A DNA stretch of 64,000 nt from Phnomibacter ginsenosidimutans (GTDB lineage Bacteria; Bacteroidota; Bacteroidia; Chitinophagales; Chitinophagaceae): positions 3,820,658-3,884,657 of the forward strand of contig NZ_CP046566.1 in NCBI RefSeq assembly GCF_009740285.1, written 5' to 3'. The first letter of the stretch is position 1. Every line of letters starts with the position of its first letter. The notes below the pieces were generated by a model that had not been told where the DNA came from, did not search any database, and saw only the letters and a program-made list of their open reading frames with translations. Positions 53,824 to 62,405 of the stretch are shown here, piece by piece. The translations under genes were made by a program, and so were the position numbers.

Positions 53824-56363
53824 ATGCAAAAACACACCAACACCCATTTACAACTGGCCAAAGATTATGTGTACTATACCAGCAAATCTGTTTTTCTAAC
53901 GGGTAAAGCAGGTACGGGTAAAACCACATTTTTGCGAACACTGCGGCAAGATTGCCCCAAGCAGCATGCCGTGCTGGCACCCACAGGTGTAGCGGCCATC
54001 AATGCCGGCGGCACCACCATTCACTCTTTTTTCAATTGCCGTTTGGGCCGTTTATACCAGCGGGCAACAAAACCAACAGCGACGAATCCAACAACAAACA
54101 CAGCCTGTTGGCACGGCTGCGGTATGGCCGTGACAAACGGGAGTTGATGCGCAGCCTCGACTTGCTCATCATTGATGAAATAAGCATGGTGCGGGCCGAT
54201 ACACTGGATGCTATCGATACCATTTTGCGGCACATTCGCCATAACGAGCAACCGTTTGGTGGGGTGCAAATGCTATTCATTGGCGACATGTTTCAGCTGC
54301 CGCCTGTAGTACCCGATCAAGACTGGCAAATACTGCAAGAGTTTTATGATGGGCCCTTCTTCTTCAACAGCGAAGTGATACGCCAGCACATGCCTGTGTA
54401 CATTGAACTGCAGCATATTTATCGCCAAAGCGATGCGCATTTTATACAGCTACTGAATGAGGTGCGGAATAATCAATTGACTGAAGAAGGTTTGCAGCTC
54501 CTCAACAGCCGCTACGAACCGCATTTCCGCATACCCGCCGATAAAGATTACATCACACTGACTACACACAACGCCACAGCCGACAGCATCAACAATCAGG
54601 CGCTGGAAGCATTGCCAGGTTCATTGCATAACTACGAGGCCGATATAGACGGTGAATTTTCGGAAAAGAATTTTCCGGCGGAGCAAACCCTGCAGCTCAA
54701 AAAAGGAGCACAGGTTATGTTTCTGAAAAATGACACCGTAAGCAAACGCTATTTCAATGGCAAAATTGGCATTGTCACCGCATTGGATGATGAACGGATT
54801 GAAGTGCATTGCAAGGGCGATGACAAACCCATTAGCGTACAACGGGAAGTTTGGCGCAATGTGCAGTACAGCCTCAACAAAACTTTGCAGCAAGTAGAGG
54901 AAAAAGAGATTGGTTCATTCACCCAATACCCATTGCGATTGGCTTGGGCTGTCACCATTCACAAAAGTCAGGGCCTTACGTTTGAGCATGCCATTATTGA
55001 TGCAGCCAAATCATTTTCGGCCGGGCAGGTATATGTAGCCCTCAGCCGATGCAAAACACTGGAAGGGATGGTACTGCGTACACCCGTACCGCCACAAGCT
55101 GTAAAAGTAGATGGACGGGTGCAGCAATATGCGGCCACCGCAGGAACGGCACTACAATTGCAACAAGCATTTGCAGCCAGTCGAAACCGTTTTCAATTAC
55201 AACTGTTGCAACGGGCCTTCGATGCATTGCCTTTGCAAAAAGCCGCTGCAGCCTTGGCTTCCGTCATCAACAACCATGCTGGTGCTTATGGCGAAGCAGC
55301 GGACAGCTGGATAAAAAACTGGCAGGCACAAATACAACAGCTGGCAGACACTTCCAATAAGTTTCAACAACAACTAGCACAACTCACACAGGGTTATGCA
55401 GAAAGTTTTGAAACACATGTGCCGCTACAAGACCGCATCCAAAAAGCGGCTGATTGGTTTGGGGCACAGCTCGATGGCATCATCAAAAGCATACGGGAAC
55501 AGCCTGCTGTAACAGACAGCAAAGAGCTGGCAGAAGAATTTGAAGCATTGCTGGCCGAAGCACTGAAAGCCGCCACCCAATGGCAACTATACATGCAGGC
55601 CTGCCACAAAGGCTACGATACACATGCTTTGTTGAGGGCCAAGTCTACCATCAACATTAAAGAAGTAATTGGGCAAGCGTACACCGTCACCAAGCGACAA
55701 CATGCTTATGCTGATGTGCCGCATCCGCAGCTGTTTCAGCAGGTAAAACAACTACGTGACCAGATTTGTGCCGACGAAGGCAAACCTGCCTACATGGTAG
55801 CCAACCTGAGTACGCTCATCGAACTGGTGACTTATTTACCCCAAAACGAAAAAGAGCTTTTGCTCATCTCTGGTTTTGGCAAGCAAAAAGTGGAGCAATA
55901 CGGAACCGATTTTCTGGCACTCATTGTAGCCTATTGCGAAGCCCATGACCTGAGCAGCCACATCACCGACAAAACGCCGAAACGCCAGCGCAAAGAAAAA
56001 ACCGACACCCCAGCAGCAAAAATTCCTACGCAGGTGCAAAGTCTGCAACTGTTGCAGCAAGGCATGAGCGTGGCCGAAATAGCCGCTGCCCGTGGTTTGC
56101 AGCCCGGCACCATCGAAGGGCATTTGCTCCCTTACGTGTTGGATGGCAGTATCGATAAAGCTGTACTCATAACCGAAGCATTGTTTCAGCAAATTGCCGA
56201 AGTACAACAAGACACCGGCACTACACAAGCAGCCGAAGTGCGGCAAATTCTCGGCGACCATGTGAGCTACAATCAGGCCCGGTTGGTAATAGAATGGTTG
56301 CGCAAAGAAGGCAAGCTCAACGAAAACACTACTCCTTCAGCAGAGGCCAATAATCCTGCGTAG
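53824..56363 (+). CDS. PIF1/RecD-like helicase with HRDC and HTH domains (frameshifted)
   Basis: The protein of about 846 residues starts MQKHTNTHLQLAKDYVYY with Walker A in VFLTGKAGTGKTTFL and LAPTGVAAINAGGTTIHSFF. It then loses frame at the T6 run 54027-54032; one extra T gives HSFFQLPFGPFIPAGNKTNS and joins the long frame. That frame has Walker B in LLIIDEISMVRADTLDAID, FIGDMFQLPPVV, and AVTIHKSQGLTFEHAIID and GQVYVALSRCKTLEGM. The C-terminal third adds an HRDC-like domain (ICADEGKPAYMVANLSTL) and a helix-turn-helix (LQQGMSVAEIAAARGLQPGT), as in RecQ C-termini. Probably 5'-3' helicase in replication or repair. Confidence 0.9.
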
Positions 56364-56441
56364 CATTTTCCGAAATAGTGCTTAGCCAATAGCTTTTGCA
56401 ACCAGCATACAGCCCCGAATGGCTGCTCAGGCCGCAATGGT

Positions 56442-56449
56442 TATATTTG
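56442..56449 (+). promoter_or_regulatory. -7 box of lpxC-fabZ
   Basis: TATATTTG is an exact match to TAnnTTTG, 30 bases before the ATG at 56480. It lies inside the longer open frame from 56396 and so argues against that start. Confidence 0.6.
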
Positions 56450-56479
56450 CCGCAATTTCTGACCAACATTAACTTGTAC

Positions 56480-57883
56480 ATGAGTAGCACGTTCAATCCG
56501 GATAAGCAACATACTTTGAGTGGCGTGGTAAGCGTAGAAGGTACCGGCCTGCACACCGGCGCCTATGTAAACATGAACCTGAAACCGGCCAAACCCGGCT
56601 ATGGCTTCGTTTTTCAGCGCATCGACCTGCCCAGTCAACCCACCATTAAAGCCGACTGCGACCTGGTAGTGGACACCAGCCGCGGCACCACCCTCGAAGA
56701 AAATGGTGCCCGGGTGAGTACCGTGGAGCATGTGCTGGCCGCTTTGGTTGGCCTTGGTGTAGACAACTGCCACATCGAAATCAATGGTCCTGAAATTCCC
56801 ATCATGGATGGCAGCAGCATGCCATTTATTGAAGCCATTGAAGAAGTAGGCGTAGAAGAACAAGAGGCGGCCAAGCAGTGGTACACCATCAGCGAAAACA
56901 TTCAGTATTGTGATGAAGCCCGCCGCGTAGAAATTACGGCCCTGCCTTCTGCAGAATACAAAGTGACTACGCTGATTGATTTCAACAGCCCCGTACTGGG
57001 TACCCAGCATGCACAGCTCAAGCACCTCAGCGATTTCAAAAGCACCATTGCGCCTTGCCGCACCTTTGTGTTTTTGCATGAGCTGGAAATGCTGCTCGAT
57101 CACAACCTGGTAAAAGGCGGCGACATCAACAACGCCATTGTGGTGGTAGATAAGCCAATAACCGAAGAAGCGAAAGTGAAACTGAAAGCCGCTTTCAAAA
57201 AAGACAATATTGAAATACAAGGCGAAGGATATCTCAACAACCTGAAGCTGCGTTTCCCCAACGAGCCGGCCCGGCACAAATTGCTCGACGTAGTAGGCGA
57301 CCTGGCCCTGATTGGCTATCCCGTAAAAACGCACATCATTGCGCATCGCCCCGGCCATGCCGCCAATGTGGAATTTGCCAAGCTGGTAAAACAATACATC
57401 AAAAAGAACAAGCATGCCAAAGACATGCCGAGCTACGACCCCACGTTGCCGCCGGTGTACGATTTGGCTGCCATCGAAAAAACACTGCCCCACCGTTTCC
57501 CCTTCCTGCTGATTGACAAAGTCATAGAGCTGACCAGCACCGAAATCGTCGGGGTGAAAAACGTGACTTACAACGAGTGGTTTTTCCAGGGTCATTTTCC
57601 CAACAACCCGGTAATGCCCGGTGTATTGCAAATTGAAGCACTGGCGCAAACAGGTGGTATCTTGTGTATTAATGCGATGCCTCCCGGCGAATACAACACC
57701 TATTTTTTGAAAATCGACAATTGTAAATTTAAAGCCATGGTAAAGCCCGGCGATACCATGCTGATGAAACTGGAGTTGATAGAACCCATCCGCCGCGGTA
57801 TTTGTGTAATGAGAGGAACAGTAATTGTGGGCAACAAAGTGTGTACCGAGGCCGACATGGTAGCCCAACTGGTGAAGCGGTAA
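56480..57883 (+). CDS. lpxC/fabZ: bifunctional LpxC deacetylase/FabZ dehydratase
   Basis: The 467-residue protein is a fusion. Residues 1-310 are LpxC, the zinc enzyme that deacetylates UDP-3-O-acyl-GlcNAc in lipid A synthesis: GTGLHTGAYVNM, VSTVEHVLAALVGLGVDNC with the zinc His, and HKLLDVVGDLALIGYPV with the second His and the Asp. Residues 320-467 are FabZ, which removes water from 3-hydroxyacyl-ACP: LPHRFPFLLIDKVIEL with the catalytic His, FFQGHFPNNPVMPGVLQIEALAQ with the Glu. The fusion is a mark of Bacteroidota and couples lipid A and fatty-acid synthesis. lpxA follows 128 bases later. Confidence 0.98.
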   Translation: MSSTFNPDKQHTLSGVVSVEGTGLHTGAYVNMNLKPAKPGYGFVFQRIDLPSQPTIKADCDLVVDTSRGTTLEENGARVSTVEHVLAALVGLGVDNCHIEINGPEIPIMDGSSMPFIEAIEEVGVEEQEAAKQWYTISENIQYCDEARRVEITALPSAEYKVTTLIDFNSPVLGTQHAQLKHLSDFKSTIAPCRTFVFLHELEMLLDHNLVKGGDINNAIVVVDKPITEEAKVKLKAAFKKDNIEIQGEGYLNNLKLRFPNEPARHKLLDVVGDLALIGYPVKTHIIAHRPGHAANVEFAKLVKQYIKKNKHAKDMPSYDPTLPPVYDLAAIEKTLPHRFPFLLIDKVIELTSTEIVGVKNVTYNEWFFQGHFPNNPVMPGVLQIEALAQTGGILCINAMPPGEYNTYFLKIDNCKFKAMVKPGDTMLMKLELIEPIRRGICVMRGTVIVGNKVCTEADMVAQLVKR

Positions 57884-57951
57884 GCTTGTGTAGAAAACGC
57901 TAAAACGGTAACCCGCAACCACTTAAACAGTGGCCAAACGGTGTACCACCC

Positions 57952-57959
57952 TATTTTTG
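57952..57959 (+). promoter_or_regulatory. -7 box of lpxA
   Basis: TATTTTTG matches TAnnTTTG and lies 52 bases before the lpxA ATG, so lpxA may be transcribed apart from lpxC-fabZ. Confidence 0.5.
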
Positions 57960-58011
57960 CCTGTTTTTAAAAGGCCAACGGTGCCAAAACTACCGTTGCC
58001 AACTCATCAAT

Positions 58012-58806
58012 ATGATTCACCCTCTCGCATACATCCACCCCGATGCCCGCCTGGCAGACAACGTAAAGGTGGACCCATTTACCGTCATCCACGGTAACGT
58101 CAGCATTGGCGAAGGCACCTGGATTGGTAGCAACGTCACCATTATGGAAGGTGCCCGCATTGGCAAAAATTGCCGCATCTTCCCCGGTGCAGTTATTGCC
58201 GCTACCCCGCAGGACCTAAAGTTTATGGGCGAAAAAACCACCGTTGAAGTGGGCGACAATTGCACCATCCGTGAGTTTGTAACCATCAACCGAGGCACCA
58301 GCGACCGGGGTAAAACACAGGTAGGCAACAACTGTCTGATCATGGCCTACAGCCACATTGCACATGATTGTATTATTGGCAACAACTGCATTATGAGCAA
58401 CAACACCCAAATGGCCGGCCACGTTACCATGGGCGATTGGGCGGTGGTAGGTGGGGTGAGTGCCATTCACCAGTTTGTAAAAATTGGTCAGCATGCCTTT
58501 GTATCCGGCGGTTCGCTGGTAGGTAAAGATGTGCCGCCGTATATCAAAGCCGGTCGTACACCGCTCAGCTATGCCGGAGTAAACTCCGTAGGCCTCAAAC
58601 GCCGCGGTTTCAGCAACCAGCAAATCAACCAGATTCTCGACGTATACCGCTGTATTTACAACAAGGGCATGAATACCACGCAGGCCCTCGAGTACATTGA
58701 AGAAGAACTGCCCATCAACGATGAACGGGACGAAATTGTCACCTTCATCCGCGAAAGTGGCCGCGGTATTATCAAGCGGTTTACCAAGGGTGCCCTCGAC
58801 GAATAA
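58012..58806 (+). CDS. lpxA: UDP-N-acetylglucosamine O-acyltransferase
   Basis: LpxA puts the first 3-hydroxyacyl chain on UDP-GlcNAc, the first step of lipid A synthesis. The 264-residue protein is a left-handed beta-helix with hexapeptide repeats (IGEGTWIGSNVTIMEGARIG, VGDNCTIREFVTINRGTSD, IAHDCIIGNNCIMSNNTQMA) containing the conserved His in MAYSHIAHDCIIG, then GVSAIHQFVKIGQHAFVSGG and a C-terminal helical part (NQQINQILDVYRCIYNKGMN). Length is normal. It follows lpxC-fabZ and ends in a strong terminator. Confidence 0.97.
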   Translation: MIHPLAYIHPDARLADNVKVDPFTVIHGNVSIGEGTWIGSNVTIMEGARIGKNCRIFPGAVIAATPQDLKFMGEKTTVEVGDNCTIREFVTINRGTSDRGKTQVGNNCLIMAYSHIAHDCIIGNNCIMSNNTQMAGHVTMGDWAVVGGVSAIHQFVKIGQHAFVSGGSLVGKDVPPYIKAGRTPLSYAGVNSVGLKRRGFSNQQINQILDVYRCIYNKGMNTTQALEYIEEELPINDERDEIVTFIRESGRGIIKRFTKGALDE

Positions 58807-58812
58807 CTTTTT

Positions 58813-58839
58813 AAATCCTCCTTCGCGGAGGATTTTTTT
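58813..58839 (+). terminator. lpxA terminator
   Basis: AAATCCTCC (58813-58821), loop TTCGC, GGAGGATTT (58827-58835) and a run of seven T residues (58833-58839). Strong intrinsic terminator. Confidence 0.9.
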
Positions 58840-58848
58840 GCAATAGCT

Positions 58849-59469
58849 ATGATGCAGATTACACTTCGACAAGTAGGCAAACGCTTCAACCACCACTGGA
58901 TTTTCCGGAAGGTGGATGCTGTGCTGCAAAGCAATGCACCCGTAGCCATTACAGGCGCCAATGGCTCGGGCAAAAGCACATTGCTACAGGTAATAGGCGG
59001 CGCTGTAGAAAAAAGCGAAGGCAGCATCAGCTGGCAGCTCAATGGCGAAACCGTGCCAGATGAACAACAATATCCGCTGCTGAGTTTTTGCACCCCTTAC
59101 CTCGAACTGATTGAAGAACTCACCCTGCTGGAAATGCTGCAGTTTCATGGCCGTTTCAAACCCTGGCTGCCCGGCCTCGATGCCAACAGCATTATTGCAC
59201 TCATGGGTTTGGAAGCCGCTACGCAAAAACAAATACGTGCCTTTAGCAGCGGTATGAAACAGCGGGTAAAACTGGCGCAAAGCATATTGAGTGCCGCCCC
59301 AGTATTGCTGCTCGATGAGCCCACCAGCAACCTCGATACCAAGGGCATTGAGATGTACCACCAATGGATGCAGCAATACACCCACGATAAGCTGGTACTC
59401 ATTGCCAGCAACGACGAACAGGAGATTTCCTTTTGCCAGCAACGCATTAGCATGGCAGAATACAAATAA
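58849..59469 (+). CDS. ABC transporter ATP-binding protein
   Basis: The 206-residue protein has Walker A in AITGANGSGKSTLLQVIGG, the signature region in IRAFSSGMKQRVKLAQSIL, Walker B in APVLLLDEPTSNLDTKG and the switch region with IASNDEQE, where Asn replaces the usual His. It is short, without fused membrane helices, and no permease gene is adjacent, so the transported substrate is unknown. The size and the GANGSGKST loop are similar to CcmA-type or YadG-type ATPases. It starts ten bases after the lpxA terminator. Confidence 0.9.
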   Translation: MMQITLRQVGKRFNHHWIFRKVDAVLQSNAPVAITGANGSGKSTLLQVIGGAVEKSEGSISWQLNGETVPDEQQYPLLSFCTPYLELIEELTLLEMLQFHGRFKPWLPGLDANSIIALMGLEAATQKQIRAFSSGMKQRVKLAQSILSAAPVLLLDEPTSNLDTKGIEMYHQWMQQYTHDKLVLIASNDEQEISFCQQRISMAEYK

Positions 59470-59609
59470 TGTGCTGATTAGCTAATTTGAAAATATGCTA
59501 ATGAGAAATACATTTAGACTGCCCTTCGACATGCTCAGGGCAGCAAGTATCTCTGAAACGCTTGAACCAGTGAACTCGTAAACTTGCAAACTTTCAAACC
59601 AGCTGTTGT

Positions 59610-59957
59610 ATGCCCCAACATTTTCATGCTTTCAGCAACATTGACACCCAAGAAATAGCCCCCGGATTTTTCAGCAAGCTCATTCATACCGAAGGGCAAA
59701 CCATCAACTGGATTACGGTGGCGGCGGGCAACAAAGTGCCCCTGCACCAGCACCCGCATGCACAAATGTCGTTCGTTATCAGCGGGCAGTTTGCCATGAC
59801 CATTGCCGGCGAAACCAAGGTGCTGGATGCCACACAATTTTGCCACATCCCCGGTGGCACCGAGCATGGCGGCGAAGCCATCACCGACTGTGTGTTGGTA
59901 GATATTTTTACCCCTGTGCGGGAAGATTACCGGCAGTTAGGCGGCATGAACATCTGA
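59610..59957 (+). CDS. cupin-domain protein
   Basis: The 115-residue protein is a single cupin barrel: INWITVAAGNKVPLHQHPHA with the metal His cluster, QMSFVISGQFAMTIAGE, and FCHIPGGTEHGGEAITDCVL with the second motif His. It ends VREDYRQLGGMNI. The metal site is complete, but the enzyme activity is not known; many relatives are sugar or amino-acid isomerases or quercetinase-like dioxygenases. It stands behind a degenerate repeat tract (59470-59600) with no visible promoter consensus. Confidence 0.85.
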   Translation: MPQHFHAFSNIDTQEIAPGFFSKLIHTEGQTINWITVAAGNKVPLHQHPHAQMSFVISGQFAMTIAGETKVLDATQFCHIPGGTEHGGEAITDCVLVDIFTPVREDYRQLGGMNI

Positions 59958-59995
59958 TTTTATTAGATTAGGGAATTATTATCACAACCCCTTCT

Positions 59996-60403
59996 ATGAA
60001 AACTCAAGAATTAAAAAAGTTGACCGTTATCCTTTTTGTCGCTTTATTATCAAATTTTTGTACAAGCAAAAAATCAGGAGAAGAAGATCTTGAATTAAAA
60101 AGGATTAAAAGGATAGAAAAATCCGTTACTGATGAAATAGAAAGTAATGCAGAAAAAATTTCACTAATTGCTGTAATCTTCAAACAAGACGAAGACACGA
60201 TAAAAAATATTTTAGCTCCATTTATTAAGAACGATTATCTCAATTCAGAAAAACAGCGAAGCTTCAAACAAATTATTGATAGTATTAGTACTAAAACTTT
60301 AACGCCGAAAAGTATGATTGCAAGGTTAGTTTTTGCGTTTAAATACGAAGCAATAACTAAGGATGAAATAGTAAACAAATACATAGAAGAGTACTCGCAA
60401 TAA
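59996..60403 (+). CDS. small lipoprotein-like protein, AT-rich
   Basis: The 135-residue protein has an N-terminal hydrophobic stretch ending in VALLSNFCTSKKS, which may be a lipobox. The rest is helical and highly charged, with RIKRIEKSVTDEIESNAEK and DEIVNKYIEEYSQ. No family is recognised. The base composition is clearly more AT-rich than the genes around it. The stop is one base from the stop of the next gene on the other strand; the two together form an AT-rich islet (about 59990-60720). Confidence 0.6.
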   Translation: MKTQELKKLTVILFVALLSNFCTSKKSGEEDLELKRIKRIEKSVTDEIESNAEKISLIAVIFKQDEDTIKNILAPFIKNDYLNSEKQRSFKQIIDSISTKTLTPKSMIARLVFAFKYEAITKDEIVNKYIEEYSQ

Positions 60404-60679
60404 CTATTGCTTGTTTTCACCGAGCTTCTTGATATATTCAAAATTGAATTTTAATAACATCACTCCTGCAATACCTGAAAGCCCAGCAAATAGCGGCATA
60501 GATGACTCATCTTTAATAAGCCCGAACCACGTTTCGTAATAGAAATTATCTTTATCGTCAATAACAACAGATAGGAAATCCTTAACAATCAGATAAGACG
60601 AAATTACAGCGGGTGCTAAAAGAATAATACTAGGCAAAAAAAGTAACGACTTAAAAATTGTAGAGACCGTTTTTTTCAT
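60404..60679 (-). CDS. small membrane protein, AT-rich
   Basis: The 91-residue protein has one long hydrophobic segment near the N-terminus (LLFLPSIILLAPAVISSYLI) and another near the C-terminus (MPLFAGLSGIAGVMLL), with a short acidic stretch between. No family is recognised. It is convergent with the small lipoprotein-like gene, with no gap between the stops, and shares its AT-rich composition. Confidence 0.55.
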   Translation of the reverse strand: MKKTVSTIFKSLLFLPSIILLAPAVISSYLIVKDFLSVVIDDKDNFYYETWFGLIKDESSMPLFAGLSGIAGVMLLKFNFEYIKKLGENKQ

Positions 60680-60727
60680 TTGGAAAACTTATGAGTTAAG
60701 AATTATTTTCAAATTATAAAATGATTC

Positions 60728-61762
60728 TTACTCAAACAAAAATCCACTGGCGGCACTGCCGGGTCGTTTTCTGCCCAAGTGGCTGTAAGCCTTGGCCGTT
60801 ACTTCGCGGCCGCGGGGGGTACGTTGCAAAAAGCCTTCCTGTATCAAAAAGGGTTCATACACTTCTTCCAGGGTGCCGCTTTCTTCACCCACTGCTGTAG
60901 CAATGGTGTTGATGCCCACGGGACCGCCCTTAAACTTATCGATGATGGTGAGCAAAATGCGGTTGTCCATTTCATCGAGGCCATGCTCATCTACGTTCAA
61001 TGCCTTGAGGGCATGTTGGGTAATGCCGATGTCAATTTGCCCATCATTAAGTACCTGCGCAAAGTCTCGTACCCGGCGCAGCAATCCATTGGCAATACGC
61101 GGTGTACCACGGCTCCGGCGGCTGATTTCGCCAGCAGCATCCTCGCTGATTTCTACTTGCAAAATGCCCGCTGCCCGTAAAATAATTTTGCGCAGCGTAT
61201 CGTGGTTGTAATACTCCAACCGGCTTTTGATGCCAAAGCGGCTGAGCAATGGCGCCGTAAGCAAACCACTGCGGGTGGTAGCACCAATCAACGTAAACGG
61301 ATTGAGGTTGATTTGGATGCTGCGGGCACTGGGGCCACTGTCAATCATGATGTCGATGCGAAAGTCTTCCATCGCAGCATACAGGTACTCTTCTACCACC
61401 GTACTCAGCCGATGAATTTCATCGATGAACAACACATCGTTGGGCTCAAGGCTGGTGAGCAATCCCGCCAAATCACCCGGCTTTTCAATCACCGGGCCAC
61501 TGGTTTCCTTAATGCTTACCCCCAACTCATTGGCCACAATGCGGCTGAGGGTGGTTTTACCCAATCCGGGAGGTCCATGAAACAGCACATGGTCCAATGC
61601 CTCGCCGCGGATTTTAGCCGCTTTAATGAAAATCACCAGGTTTTCAATCAGCTGTGGCTGGCCGCTAAACTCCGCAATGGCTGCCGGCCGGATGGCGTTT
61701 TCAAACTCCCGTTCGGCGGCATTCTGGTTGTTGCTATCGGTATTCAAATTCGGATTGCTCAT
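60728..61762 (-). CDS. ruvB: Holliday junction DNA helicase RuvB
   Basis: RuvB drives branch migration of Holliday junctions with RuvA. The 344-residue protein has [19 protein letters not shown], Walker A in [20 protein letters not shown], Walker B in [20 protein letters not shown], the DNA-binding loop [38 protein letters not shown] and arginine finger region, and a winged helix at the end ([20 protein letters not shown]). Length is normal. ruvA and ruvC are not present. The gene is intact and divergent from the MarR gene. Confidence 0.97.
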   Translation of the reverse strand: MSNPNLNTDSNNQNAAEREFENAIRPAAIAEFSGQPQLIENLVIFIKAAKIRGEALDHVLFHGPPGLGKTTLSRIVANELGVSIKETSGPVIEKPGDLAGLLTSLEPNDVLFIDEIHRLSTVVEEYLYAAMEDFRIDIMIDSGPSARSIQINLNPFTLIGATTRSGLLTAPLLSRFGIKSRLEYYNHDTLRKIILRAAGILQVEISEDAAGEISRRSRGTPRIANGLLRRVRDFAQVLNDGQIDIGITQHALKALNVDEHGLDEMDNRILLTIIDKFKGGPVGINTIATAVGEESGTLEEVYEPFLIQEGFLQRTPRGREVTAKAYSHLGRKRPGSAASGFLFE

Positions 61763-61821
61763 GACTTGGAATTACAAATGTGAGCAATCGGCAAATAGCG
61801 TGTGCTAAATATTTATCCCAA

Positions 61822-61839
61822 TGATTGTATGTACAAATG
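61822..61839. promoter_or_regulatory. MarR operator, site 1 (in the marR promoter)
   Basis: GATTGTATGTACAAATG is a near copy of the perfect palindrome at 62322-62341. ATTGTA and TACAAAT face each other around TG. It lies in the -33 region just upstream of the -7 box at 61849, where a bound repressor would block transcription. Confidence 0.65.
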
Positions 61840-61848
61840 CGTTGGCTT

Positions 61849-61856
61849 TACCTTTG
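61849..61856 (+). promoter_or_regulatory. -7 box of marR
   Basis: TACCTTTG is an exact match to TAnnTTTG. A TTG lies 21 bases upstream, inside operator site 1. The ATG at 61877 is 20 bases downstream. Confidence 0.65.
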
Positions 61857-61876
61857 CGCAGCCGAACATTTTTTAC

Positions 61877-62305
61877 ATGAAAGCATGCGATAGCCGATAT
61901 AGCCAGTGCTTGTATTTTGCCAGCAGTGCCCTTAGCCGCAAAGTGGAAAAACTGGCCACCGAATGCTGGGCCCCGGTTGGCCTTAGCCCCAGCCATGGCT
62001 ACCTGCTGATGATTGCGATAGAAGAGCCGGGTGTGCAACCCAGTTTTTTGGTAGAGCAATTGCAGCTCACCCCCAGTACCATTACCCGCCTGATAGAAAA
62101 GCTGGAAGAAAAAAAGCTGGTGGTACGTACCACAGAAGGCAAAATCACCAACGTATATCCCACCCCCAAAGGCAAAGACATGCTGCCGGCATTGAAGGCC
62201 TGCGGACAAGATTTTCATGAACGCTATGCGGCACAACTGGGCTACCGTGAAAGCACTGCTTTGGTGAGCAGCATTTGCCAGATGACTGACAAACTAAAGG
62301 TGTAA
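61877..62305 (+). CDS. MarR-family transcriptional regulator
   Basis: The 142-residue protein has the winged helix of the MarR family: LSPSHGYLLMIAIEEPGVQP, FLVEQLQLTPSTITRLIEKL (recognition helix), EEKKLVVRTTEGKITNVYPT with the wing, then a C-terminal dimer helix. It starts MKACDSRYSQCLYFA; Cys residues at 4 and 11 might sense oxidants, but this is a guess. The longer frame from 61802 runs through the operator and promoter, so 61877 is chosen. The two operator copies, one in its own promoter and one before the aldo/keto reductase, suggest that it represses both. Confidence 0.93.
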   Translation: MKACDSRYSQCLYFASSALSRKVEKLATECWAPVGLSPSHGYLLMIAIEEPGVQPSFLVEQLQLTPSTITRLIEKLEEKKLVVRTTEGKITNVYPTPKGKDMLPALKACGQDFHERYAAQLGYRESTALVSSICQMTDKLKV

Positions 62306-62321
62306 CCCTTTTTTTACTTCA

Positions 62322-62341
62322 CTATTTGTATGTACAAATAG
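62322..62341. promoter_or_regulatory. MarR operator, site 2 (before the aldo/keto reductase)
   Basis: CTATTTGTATGTACAAATAG is a perfect inverted repeat of 9 bases on each side of TG. It lies 17 bases after the marR stop and 65 bases before the reductase ATG. Confidence 0.7.
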
Positions 62342-62405
62342 GCTGCTGATTGGCAGTTACATCCTATAAGCAGCCTCTCTAAAAGATCTCGTTTAAAACA
62401 AGACT

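Noticed and set aside
9678-56363. Programmed ribosomal frameshifting as a general explanation for the split genes
   Set aside because: Both +1 and -1 corrections occur, several sites are not slippery heptamers, and no downstream stimulatory structure recurs; only the A7 site of the kinase was kept as a candidate.
56441-57922. 493-codon minus-strand frame opposite lpxC-fabZ
   Set aside because: It covers the whole fused gene in antisense without any known motif.
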